A model generated the notes under the pieces. It did not search any database and had not been told where the DNA came from. It saw only the letters and a program-made list of their open reading frames with translations. Shown here one piece after another: positions 42,859 through 50,328 of a stretch of 64,000 nucleotides of DNA. Every line of letters starts with the position of its first letter. The first letter of the stretch is position 1. The translations under genes were made by a program, and so were the position numbers. Origin of the DNA: Alloprevotella sp. (GTDB taxonomy: Bacteria; Bacteroidota; Bacteroidia; Bacteroidales; Bacteroidaceae); NCBI GenBank assembly GCA_017476545.1, contig JAFUZP010000014.1:46882-110881 (forward strand), given 5' to 3'.

Positions 42859-44602
42859 AATTAAACAGGTTAAAATCGTCCAGTCCGTTGGGGTTTTTGA
42901 ATACGGGCCGCTGTGCCCCCTTCGTAATCTCCCGCACGCGTTTTGCCAAGTAGTTCGCCAACTGGTTTGTTGATAGCCCCTCTGCATCGTCCGACCGGGC
43001 AGCACCACCGAATGCCTCCACCAGGGCGCGGGTGAAAGCACCGTTCTTCCAACTTTCATCTTCGCGGGATTTCGTGTCGCCTGCAGAGGACGCATATAGC
43101 AACATACCGTTGCGCACCCGTCGGAGTTGGTCGGCGAAGTCCGCCCCTCCTGCCGAGCGTTCTCCGAGCGCACCGCTGTAGCAAGCGTCAAGGAAGACAA
43201 TGAATTTTCCGTCTATATCTTCCGCCGCCTGGCAGAACTCTTGCGAACTGAAACAGTCGTACAAGTTGTCCGTCGTGCCGCCGTAAGGGATGAAGTAAAA
43301 GCGGTCTTTCTCATCCCGGAAGCCATGTCCGGCAAAGAAGAAGAGGCATAAATCCGTTGGAGTGACCTCCTGTTTCAACCATTTCAGTGCTTCGTGAATC
43401 TCGCGTCGGGAGGCATCTTCGTCCAGTAGTGGTTTTACGAATACTTCAGAGAAGGGGTGGCCCTGCTTCTCCGCCACCGCACGGGCGAAATCGTCCGCGT
43501 CTTTTGCCGAGTAGCGTAGGTCGGGCAGTTCTTGCGTCCCGTACTTGCCGACTCCGATGACGACGGCAAATATCCGGGCCTCCTCAGTGGACACTTTCTC
43601 CCGGTGCAGCCGGATGGAGGCCGGCTCGCTGTAGCCGTTGCGGTTCTGTGCATATACCGTGACGGTACAGTCGCGGTCGGGTAGCTCTACATCCACCACG
43701 TCCGCAGCGCGGACAGCGCGGGTTGCAGGCTGCCTTTCGCCGTCCACCATGACGACTACCTGCGTCTCCCGCTCCATGCCGTCGGCCTGCAAATGATACT
43801 TTAGTTTCACCTCCTTGGTATGGAAAGGCGCGCCGTTTTCAGGGTAAAGAATAGACAGGCGGGGTGCTGCGGTCGGCGTGAATGCGGATAGCTCCGCAGG
43901 ACTGCGGGCCGCATCGGGATATGCCTCCTCCATATATTCTTCCTCCTCCGGGGAGAGCGCATTTTCGGGCGTCTCGCGCGCGGGAGTGTCAGGGACAAGG
44001 GTTTCAGCAGTCGGGGCTTCGGTCGCGGGAACTGCCGGGGCGGTCACCGCGCTGGGGGTGGGAACACATTCCCGCTCCTCCTCATCGCAGCCTGCCACAG
44101 CCGTGCCGTCGGCGGCATCGGCCAGCCGCCGCCATAGCTGCGCCTCCTTTTTGTCCTGTATCACGAATACCCCCTTCTCATAACAGTCGGCCAGCGTGCG
44201 TTGTGCTTGGCTGTAACCGCCTTCCGCAGCCGTCTTGAGTAGCTCTATGCCTCGTTCGTAGTCCTGTGGAACCCCGCGTCCGTGCATGTAGCAGAAGGCT
44301 AGGTTGTATTCCGCTTTGGGGTAATTCTGCCGTGCGGCGCGCTTAAACCATGTGACAGCCGTGGCTACGTTGCGTGCCACGCCCTCGCCCACGTAGTAAG
44401 CAAATCCAAGTTTGCATTGTCCCTCGGGCAGTCCGGCCTCAGCCGCTTCCTTGTAAAAGTGCGCCGCTTTGTCGTATTGTTCCCGCTCGTAGAGGGAATC
44501 GCCCTGTGCCACCCAGCGCGCGGCCTCCTGCGCCTGCATCCGCAACGGGGAAAAGAGCAGGAGCAGGCAGGGTAAGATATGTTTGCTTTTACTTGTCCGC
44601 AT
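42851..44602 (-). CDS. Exported Sel1-repeat caspase-family (peptidase C14) protein
   Basis: 583 residues with a signal peptide (1-25, ends QAQ) and no lipobox, so it should act in the periplasm or beyond. Residues about 26-165 hold four Sel1-like repeats (YKEAAEAGLPEGQCKLGFAY, WFKRAARQNYPKAEYNLAFCY). A Pro/Thr/Ala/Glu-rich linker spans about 175-245. About 246-335 is a beta-sandwich (LSILYPENGAPF, VTVYAQNRNGYSEP). The caspase domain runs about 343-580: FAVVIGVGKYG, FFFAGHG with catalytic His426, and VFLDACYSG with catalytic Cys474. Both catalytic residues are present, so an active cysteine protease is expected. It overlaps the CHASE2 gene by 14 bases. Substrate unknown. Confidence 0.88.
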   Translation of the reverse strand: MRTSKSKHILPCLLLLFSPLRMQAQEAARWVAQGDSLYEREQYDKAAHFYKEAAEAGLPEGQCKLGFAYYVGEGVARNVATAVTWFKRAARQNYPKAEYNLAFCYMHGRGVPQDYERGIELLKTAAEGGYSQAQRTLADCYEKGVFVIQDKKEAQLWRRLADAADGTAVAGCDEEERECVPTPSAVTAPAVPATEAPTAETLVPDTPARETPENALSPEEEEYMEEAYPDAARSPAELSAFTPTAAPRLSILYPENGAPFHTKEVKLKYHLQADGMERETQVVVMVDGERQPATRAVRAADVVDVELPDRDCTVTVYAQNRNGYSEPASIRLHREKVSTEEARIFAVVIGVGKYGTQELPDLRYSAKDADDFARAVAEKQGHPFSEVFVKPLLDEDASRREIHEALKWLKQEVTPTDLCLFFFAGHGFRDEKDRFYFIPYGGTTDNLYDCFSSQEFCQAAEDIDGKFIVFLDACYSGALGERSAGGADFADQLRRVRNGMLLYASSAGDTKSREDESWKNGAFTRALVEAFGGAARSDDAEGLSTNQLANYLAKRVREITKGAQRPVFKNPNGLDDFNLFNYE

Positions 44603-45686
44603 TGTAAATGGAATTCTTTGCGAACCGCCAGCGCGGATGCCGGTTGATAAAAGCCACTATCCACTTGTAATGGAAGCGGGCCTCTTCCACGAGTGCCAGT
44701 CCGAGCAGCGGATACAGCAGGTTTATGTTATAGTTGTAGCGCACGAAGAGCACGAAGCCGGCCCATACGAGAACGGCTGCCAGCAGGAAATAGTAGAGTT
44801 TACGGAGATAGATGCCCGTATAGGGGTAGCGCTGGGTGAGCCACAGTCCGAAGAAGGCGGAGAAGTAACAGATGATAAAGGCGATGATCAGTCCGCTGGT
44901 GTCAGACATGTTGCGGATTTCCTGGTGGGTAAGATAACTGTAAGCCGCAAAAGCCTGTACTTTCATACCCGGCATTTTCCCCACGGGCGTGATGTGCATG
45001 TCGGACTCCTCCGTCATAGTTCCCACCAACACCAGCTTTCCCTGGAGCAGGCCGGCGTGTTCGCGCACACTGTCGCAGGAGATGACGGGAAAGTCCGTAT
45101 TCGCATAGACAATCGGGCGGCTGTTGTTGGGCTCTTCTGTGGGTCGCTTTCCCAGGTAGCGGCAGGCGGCTACGTAGGCCAGGGAATACACCCGCGTGCT
45201 GTCGTACAGCTCGCTCAGCGTGTAGTCGCGGATATATCCGCGTCCGTGTTTCGCGGGCAAGTTGCCGTACCCCCACTCGTAACTCCCGAACGCGCTAAAG
45301 AAACTTAGGACTCGCGTACGGAACGCGTCCCGCTCTGCATCGTAGTCCAGGATTTTGGAGGAGAGTACCAAGTTCGGCACCGTCTCCACCGTTCCCACCA
45401 GTTCGGCATCTGCTGCCGCATACGCGCTCTCTTTTTCAAAAATCAAGTCCACGCAGACCACTTTCGGGCGGCACTCCGAGACGGCTTGCAGCGTGCGTGC
45501 AATTTCGCCACGGTCGCGCTGGCGCGTCATATCTACTAGGACTATGTCTGTGCAAAGCTCCTTTTCCCCGGACTTCAGCATGGCGTAATAAACGTCCGTG
45601 AAGGCGAAGTCTTCAAAGGCTATCTTGAGTGGGTTGAAAATGGAGAGGTTCAGGGAGGCGGCTGCCAAAAGGGCAGCAATCAGCAC
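44589..45686 (-). CDS. CHASE2-domain inner-membrane sensor without output domain
   Basis: 365 residues from a GTG at 45686. An N-terminal hydrophobic segment leads to an extracytoplasmic CHASE2 domain (about 18-262): IVLVDMTRQ, KVVCVDLIFE, then the family-typical LVLVGTMTEESDMHITPVG and PGMKVQAFAAYSYL. Three membrane helices follow at about 265-283, 297-315 and 319-335, and a basic 30-residue tail. CHASE2 usually feeds a kinase, cyclase or diguanylate cyclase; here none is attached. No ATG, GTG or TTG exists in the 34 open codons before 45686, although they encode more hydrophobic residues (LLVCCAVV), so the true start could be a non-standard codon. First gene of the operon. Confidence 0.8.
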   Translation of the reverse strand: MLIAALLAAASLNLSIFNPLKIAFEDFAFTDVYYAMLKSGEKELCTDIVLVDMTRQRDRGEIARTLQAVSECRPKVVCVDLIFEKESAYAAADAELVGTVETVPNLVLSSKILDYDAERDAFRTRVLSFFSAFGSYEWGYGNLPAKHGRGYIRDYTLSELYDSTRVYSLAYVAACRYLGKRPTEEPNNSRPIVYANTDFPVISCDSVREHAGLLQGKLVLVGTMTEESDMHITPVGKMPGMKVQAFAAYSYLTHQEIRNMSDTSGLIIAFIICYFSAFFGLWLTQRYPYTGIYLRKLYYFLLAAVLVWAGFVLFVRYNYNINLLYPLLGLALVEEARFHYKWIVAFINRHPRWRFAKNSIYNADK

Positions 45687-45825
45687 AACGGCACAACAAA
45701 CGAGCAGATGCTCTATGTGGAAGAAACGGACGGATGATGCGTTTCTTCTAACTCGCTGATTAGTAACTACATAGGTGGGGGGTATTTTTCACCATGTCCC
45801 GGGATGTTTTGTTTGTTATGCCGGG

Positions 45826-45856
45826 CAAATTTAAGTTTTATTTAGAGTTATGCAAA
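45826..45856 (-). promoter_or_regulatory. Promoter of the CHASE2/caspase operon
   Basis: The minus strand has TTTG (45853-45856), 19 bases, then TAAATTTG (45826-45833), a full match to the Bacteroidota promoter layout. It leaves a leader of about 135 bases before the GTG at 45686. The rest of the gap 45687-46027 holds the rpsO terminator. Confidence 0.75.
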
Positions 45857-45964
45857 GTTTTCTCTCCATTTTATATAAACAGGGCGGCAGGAGGTTCGTC
45901 CGGAGCAGTGCCGGCGTCTTCCGCCTGCCCCTTTCTCGCGCACGCTTCCCCGGTTTCTCCAAAA

Positions 45965-46002
45965 AAATCCCCCGCTGTCCGTTTTCCGGAAGCGGGGGAT
46001 TT
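45965..46002 (-). terminator. rpsO terminator
   Basis: A stem of about 15 bp with one bulge: 45965-45981 pairs with 45987-46002 around a five-base loop, with a run of seven A's at 45961-45967 giving a U run on the minus transcript. It lies 25 bases after the rpsO stop and insulates the caspase operon promoter. Nearly identical to the inverted copy at 38760-38801. Confidence 0.85.
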
Positions 46003-46027
46003 ACGTTTCGCGCAAGGGTGTCCGCCG

Positions 46028-46297
46028 TTACTTGCGGAGTCCTAGAGCCTTGACGATGGCGCGGTAGCGCTCAATGTCCTTGGCCTTGACGTAATTCATC
46101 AGGGCGCGGCGCTTACCGACCAACTTTACGAGGGCGCGTTCTGTCGTATGATCTTTACGGTTCGCCTTCATGTGTTCCGTCAAGTGGGCAATACGGTAGG
46201 TGAATAAGGCCACCTGGCTCTCAACGGAGCCAGTATCCGAATTGGACTTCCCGTACTTGCCAAAGATCTCCTGCTTCTTAGCTGAATCTAAGTACAT
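46028..46297 (-). CDS. rpsO: 30S ribosomal protein S15
   Basis: 89 residues, the exact family length. S15 binds 16S rRNA early in small-subunit assembly. Typical stretches: MYLDSAKKQEIF, SDTGSVESQVALFTYRIAHLTEHMK, NRKDHTTERALVKLVGKRRALMNYVKAKD and the C-terminal YRAIVKALGLRK. It is a single gene with its own promoter box (46351-46358) and a strong terminator. Confidence 0.98.
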   Translation of the reverse strand: MYLDSAKKQEIFGKYGKSNSDTGSVESQVALFTYRIAHLTEHMKANRKDHTTERALVKLVGKRRALMNYVKAKDIERYRAIVKALGLRK

Positions 46298-46350
46298 AGG
46301 TTTGTTTGATTAAGTATTGTTTCATGTGCCCCTTTCACTCGGAGCGGGTG

Positions 46351-46358
46351 CAAAGATA
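46351..46358 (-). promoter_or_regulatory. -7 box for rpsO
   Basis: The minus strand reads TATCTTTG, matching TAnnTTTG, 53 bases before the rpsO ATG. The 396-base gap 46298-46693 also holds array 5 and the promoter of the YfhO-type gene. Confidence 0.55.
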
Positions 46359-46460
46359 GGGCAAATATTTGAAACTGCGAACCTTTTCCTCCGATTTTTT
46401 TGTGCGTTAGGAATACATGCGGTACACTTCTCTTCGGAAGGACAGGAGGAGTGCGGAGGC

Positions 46461-46570
46461 TGACCTTGTGGTTGCGGGTGCTTAACCCTAGGGTCAGGAG
46501 AAACTGACCGTAGGGTTACGGAAAACTAACCGTAGGGTTACGGCTCGTTATCCCTATGGGTAACGAATCC
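46461..46570. repeat. 22-bp intergenic palindrome array 5 (5 units, reverse orientation)
   Basis: Units start at 46461, 46483, 46505, 46527 and 46549. Variants include TAACCCTAGGGTCA, TGACCGTAGGGTTA and TAACCGTAGGGTTA, with spacers GGAGAAAC and CGGAAAAC. The first and last units are more diverged. The array lies between the divergent rpsO and YfhO-type genes. Confidence 0.9.
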
Positions 46571-46628
46571 GGCCTCTGGCGGGGTGCGGGAGGATTGTGG
46601 GTGGAAGGGGGGGCTTAGGGGAGGTGTG

Positions 46629-46660
46629 TTTGCTCCTTCTCCCATTATTCTTTATCTTTG
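46629..46660 (+). promoter_or_regulatory. Promoter of the YfhO-type gene
   Basis: TTTG (46629-46632), 20 bases, then TATCTTTG (46653-46660). It lies 33 bases before the ATG at 46694 and rules out the TTG at 46658 as a start. Confidence 0.75.
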
Positions 46661-46693
46661 CGGCTGAAATTTACCATTAAGCCTGTTTTTCTT

Positions 46694-49270
46694 ATGAATT
46701 TCTTGAAGAGATTTGCGCCGGACGTGGTGGCTGTCCTGTTGCTGCTGCTGCTGGCTTTCGCTTATTTCGCCGGTCCGACGGCGGAGGGGCTCGTCCTGGG
46801 CGGACACGATGCGGTAGCCTCGGTGGGCCAAGGCCGCGAGCAATTGGAATTTTACGCGCAGACGGGTGAGCGCACGCGCTGGACCAACACACTCTTCAGC
46901 GGGATGCCGACGTACCAGATTGCCCCGTCATACAAGTCATCGGCTGTACTGAATGCGGTCGCACGGGTGTATGGACTGGGCATAACGAACGCTATCAGCC
47001 ATGTATTCCTTCTGTTGCTGGGTTTTTACCTGCTGATGCGAGCTTTTGGCCTGCGCCCTTGGCTGTCGGCACTGGGGGCGGGGCTCTGGGCTTTCTCCTC
47101 CTATTTCTTCATCATTATCGCGGCGGGTCACATCTGGAAGGTGACGACGCTGGCTTTCATTCCGCCTACGATTGCGGGCCTCGTGCTGTGTTACCGGGGC
47201 AGGCTGCTCTGGGGCGGCGCGGTGACGGCTCTGTTCACGGCCTTGCAGATACTTTCGAACCACGTGCAGATGTCCTACTACTTCCTGCCCCTGATGCTGT
47301 TCGTCGTGTTGGCCTATGGCGTTGAGGCCGTCCGTGAGGGTACGCTGGCTCGCTGGGCGCGGGCTACGGGCGTGGTGCTCGTGGCCGGCCTGCTGGGCGT
47401 GGCAGCAAATCTGCCCAACCTGTACCATACTTATGAGTACAGCAAACTTTCCATGCGCGGCCCCTCGGAGCTGACACCGACGGCTGCGGAGGCGGCGCAG
47501 GCTACGGGCGGGGGACTGGACCGCGACTATATCACGCAGTGGAGCTACGGCATTGATGAGAGCCTGACGTTCCTCGTGCCGGACTTCAAGGGGGGCGGCT
47601 CGGGTTCCGTCATGGCGCGCGAGGATGTGCAGGAAATGGAGGAGTACGACACTTTCGGCCAGTGTATCTATGCCGCAGATGCCTATCTGCGCGAGAGCGG
47701 TGTGCAGGCCGTGCCGCCGGGACTGAGCCAGTACTGGGGCGAACAGCCCTTCACGGTGGGCCCCGTCTATGTAGGCGCGCTTGTCTGCCTGCTCTTCCTT
47801 TTCGGCCTTTTCTTCGTGCGCGGCCCGCTGAAGTGGGCGTTGCTGGCCGCTACGGTGCTGTCGTTCCTGATGGGGTGGGGGCACAATGATGCGTGGTTCA
47901 CGAACTTCTGCATTGACCACCTACCGATGTACAACAAGTTCCGCACGCCCTCATCGGCGCTCGTAGTGGCGGAGTTCACGATGCCGCTACTCGCCGTCCT
48001 CTGTCTCGCCCGCATCATCCGTGAACCACAGGCCGTGCTGGGAACGTTGCGGGGGCGGCTTGGTCTCGGTGTCGGGCTCGCACTCACTGCGGGGTTATGC
48101 CTGCTGCTCTGGCTCGCGCCGGGCGTGGCGGGCGACTGCCTGACGCAGGCGGAACGGCAGCTGCTCCATGAAGGCCTGATGCCTGCCGGCGCGGATTTTG
48201 TAAGTGCGTACGGCGGTAGCGTGTCGGCCATCCGCCACCATATCCTTGCCGCCAGTGCAGGGCGCTCGCTCCTGATAATACTGATTGGGGCGGCCCTCAT
48301 AGCGGCTTACCTCTACGCACAGCGTAAACAGCGCGGCGGACTGGTGCCGCAACTGGCACTCTGCGGCGCGCTCGCCCTCCTGTGCCTCGTCGATATGTGG
48401 CAGGTGAACAGGCGCTATCTTAACGATGAGAGCTTCACCGACCCCGTGGTGCTCCAAAATCCCCAACCTACAGCGGCCGACCAGCTCGTGCTGCAAGACA
48501 AAGCGGACTACCGCGTGCTGAGCGTTGCCGAGGGCAGCCCGTTCAACGAAACGAGCAATCATACGGCTTACTTCCACCAGAGTATCGGCGGTTACAATGC
48601 GGCTAAGTTGCACCGCTACCAGGACCTGATTGACCGCAGGCTGGGTCCGGAGATGCAGACCCTCTTCGGCTACGTCAATGACGCCCAGGGCGACATGACG
48701 CAAGTCCCGGGAGATAGTATCGCCCCGGCGATAAACATGCTTAACGCCAAGTACCTCATCTTTGGGTCCCGCGCCGAGCAGGTCGTACTTAACCCTTATG
48801 CGAACGGAAACGGCTGGTTCGTCAGCCGGCTCCGCTTCGTGAAGGACGCCGATGCGGAGATGCAGGCATTGCAGGCCGGGCTTGATACGAAGCATGAGGC
48901 CGTGGCCGACGAGGCTTTCCGGAGCGTTCTTGACGCTTCGCCGCTGGATAGCGGAACCGTAAGGCTGCTGCAGCGGGAAGCAAACCGCCTCCAGTACGAA
49001 ATAACCTCGCCCCGGGGCGGTGTGGCTGTCCTGAGCGAGGTGTATTACCCTGGCTGGACGGCCACTATTGACGGACAACCGGCGGAAATAGGCCGCGTGA
49101 ACTACATCCTCCGCGCCGTGAAAGTGCCTGCCGGTACGCACGCCGTGACGCTTGAGTACAAACCCGCGACGGTGCGGACGACGGAAACTGTCGCCTTCAT
49201 CGCCATTGCGTTCATCTTCATCGCCCTCATAGCTGCCGTTTTCATGCAGTGGCGCAGGCGCAAGGTGTAG
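46694..49270 (+). CDS. YfhO-family polytopic membrane protein
   Basis: 858 residues from the ATG at 46694 (MNFLKRFAPDV). A first membrane helix is followed by an extracytoplasmic loop (LFSGMPTYQIAPSY), then many helices through about residue 570 (LLLGFYLLMRAFGL, IIAAGHIWKVTTLAFIPPTIAGLVL, NHVQMSYYFLPLMLFV). A soluble C-terminal domain (YPGWTATIDGQPAEIGRVNYILRAVKVPAG) and one last helix close it. The pattern fits YfhO, a GT-C-like family linked to glycosylation of teichoic acid in Bacillus; the role in Bacteroidota is not known. It stands alone between array 5 and a hairpin terminator. Confidence 0.85.
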   Translation: MNFLKRFAPDVVAVLLLLLLAFAYFAGPTAEGLVLGGHDAVASVGQGREQLEFYAQTGERTRWTNTLFSGMPTYQIAPSYKSSAVLNAVARVYGLGITNAISHVFLLLLGFYLLMRAFGLRPWLSALGAGLWAFSSYFFIIIAAGHIWKVTTLAFIPPTIAGLVLCYRGRLLWGGAVTALFTALQILSNHVQMSYYFLPLMLFVVLAYGVEAVREGTLARWARATGVVLVAGLLGVAANLPNLYHTYEYSKLSMRGPSELTPTAAEAAQATGGGLDRDYITQWSYGIDESLTFLVPDFKGGGSGSVMAREDVQEMEEYDTFGQCIYAADAYLRESGVQAVPPGLSQYWGEQPFTVGPVYVGALVCLLFLFGLFFVRGPLKWALLAATVLSFLMGWGHNDAWFTNFCIDHLPMYNKFRTPSSALVVAEFTMPLLAVLCLARIIREPQAVLGTLRGRLGLGVGLALTAGLCLLLWLAPGVAGDCLTQAERQLLHEGLMPAGADFVSAYGGSVSAIRHHILAASAGRSLLIILIGAALIAAYLYAQRKQRGGLVPQLALCGALALLCLVDMWQVNRRYLNDESFTDPVVLQNPQPTAADQLVLQDKADYRVLSVAEGSPFNETSNHTAYFHQSIGGYNAAKLHRYQDLIDRRLGPEMQTLFGYVNDAQGDMTQVPGDSIAPAINMLNAKYLIFGSRAEQVVLNPYANGNGWFVSRLRFVKDADAEMQALQAGLDTKHEAVADEAFRSVLDASPLDSGTVRLLQREANRLQYEITSPRGGVAVLSEVYYPGWTATIDGQPAEIGRVNYILRAVKVPAGTHAVTLEYKPATVRTTETVAFIAIAFIFIALIAAVFMQWRRRKV

Positions 49271-49333
49271 GATCGCGCGCGCGTATATATAATATAGGTA
49301 TAAACTTTCCCCCTTGGCGGGAGGTATAAATAG

Positions 49334-49361
49334 GGAGGCCGGAACAAGTGTTCCGGCCTCC
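49334..49361. terminator. Hairpin between the YfhO-type and FKBP genes
   Basis: A perfect 11-12-bp stem: GGAGGCCGGAA (49334-49344) with TTCCGGCCTCC (49351-49361). It is symmetrical between two convergent genes. T runs are weak on both sides. Confidence 0.55.
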
Positions 49362-49408
49362 GCTTCGTCTTCATACAGGCTGGCGGGACCGCTCCCGTAG
49401 CCTGGCCG

Positions 49409-50302
49409 CTATTTCTTGGGCGCGTTGGCTTTTACCAGTTCCACCTTGAAAATGAGCGTGGAGTAGGCGGGGATGTCGCGTCCCGCGCCCCGTTCGCCGT
49501 AAGCCAGTTCCTGCGGGATGTAAAGCTCCCATACGCTGCCTTCGGGCATCAGTTGGAGCGCTTCCGTCCACCCCTTGATGACTCCTGTCACGGGGAACGT
49601 TGCCGTCTTACCGCGCTTGTAGCTGGAGTCAAACACCTTGCCGTTGATGAGCTGGCCCTCATAGTTCACCTCAACCGTAGAGGTGTCTGAAGGCACTACG
49701 CCCGTTCCGGCCGTCAGCACCTTGTACTGTAAGCCGCTCGGGGTCGTCTTGACACCTTCCTTCCGGGCATTCTCCACGAGCCAAGCCTCGTTCTCGGCAC
49801 GGTAAGTGCCCTTGACGTGCTCCATTTGACGCTCCACCAGTGCTTGCGCGGCGGTGTGGTCGCCCCCCTTGCCTAGGACGGCATCCGCCAACCCTTGTGC
49901 CAGGAGGCGGGCATCGATGAATTGCGTGTCCGCCTTCCCCGTGGCCTGTTCGTTCAACGTAGGGATGACGCGCTCGCGGTTCATGCGTGCCACTTTCAGA
50001 CCAGCTGCGAGGGCGATGATGTTTGCGGCTACCGGTTCGGAGAGTTCCGCCGTCAGGCCGTCAGCGAAGGCGGCCAAGTAAGTTGTATCCACACCCTCCT
50101 GCTGTACGGCGAACTGCTTTAGGCTAGGGCCTTGCAGCAGTCCCATTGCATAGCTGAATGAGTCAGCGGGAACGGCCTGCGGGATGGCGGGCTGCTGGAG
50201 CGCGGCGGCATCCAGCTTTGTCCGCTTCAACGCTTTCTTCTGTGCAGGAGCAGCACCGGCCACTACGGCCAGTGCTGCAAAAAGAATCGCTTTCAGTTTC
50301 AT
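49409..50302 (-). CDS. Periplasmic FKBP-type peptidyl-prolyl isomerase
   Basis: 297 residues with a signal peptide (1-21, ends GAAPAQ) and no lipobox. An N-terminal helical dimerisation part (FSYAMGLLQG, DGLTAELSEPVAANI) precedes the FKBP domain (about 190-290): TPSGLQYKVLTAGTG, VNYEGQLINGKVFDSSYKRG, FPVTGVIKGWTEALQLMPEGS, LAYGERGAG, STLIFKVELVK. The ligand-pocket residues (Tyr, Phe-Asp, Val-Ile-x-x-Trp) are present, so it should be active. It is last of three tandem FKBP genes, 26 bases after the second. Likely role: folding of exported proteins. Confidence 0.9.
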   Translation of the reverse strand: MKLKAILFAALAVVAGAAPAQKKALKRTKLDAAALQQPAIPQAVPADSFSYAMGLLQGPSLKQFAVQQEGVDTTYLAAFADGLTAELSEPVAANIIALAAGLKVARMNRERVIPTLNEQATGKADTQFIDARLLAQGLADAVLGKGGDHTAAQALVERQMEHVKGTYRAENEAWLVENARKEGVKTTPSGLQYKVLTAGTGVVPSDTSTVEVNYEGQLINGKVFDSSYKRGKTATFPVTGVIKGWTEALQLMPEGSVWELYIPQELAYGERGAGRDIPAYSTLIFKVELVKANAPKK

Positions 50303-50328
50303 ATGCTACTCGCGATAGTTCCGTCTGA

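Noticed and set aside
42859-43200. Longer N-terminus for the FecR/DUF4384-like protein
   Set aside because: It would lie inside the caspase coding sequence and hide the signal peptide that starts at 42858.
46658-46693. TTG start for the YfhO-type gene
   Set aside because: It overlaps the -7 box TATCTTTG; the ATG at 46694 is followed by a normal membrane anchor.
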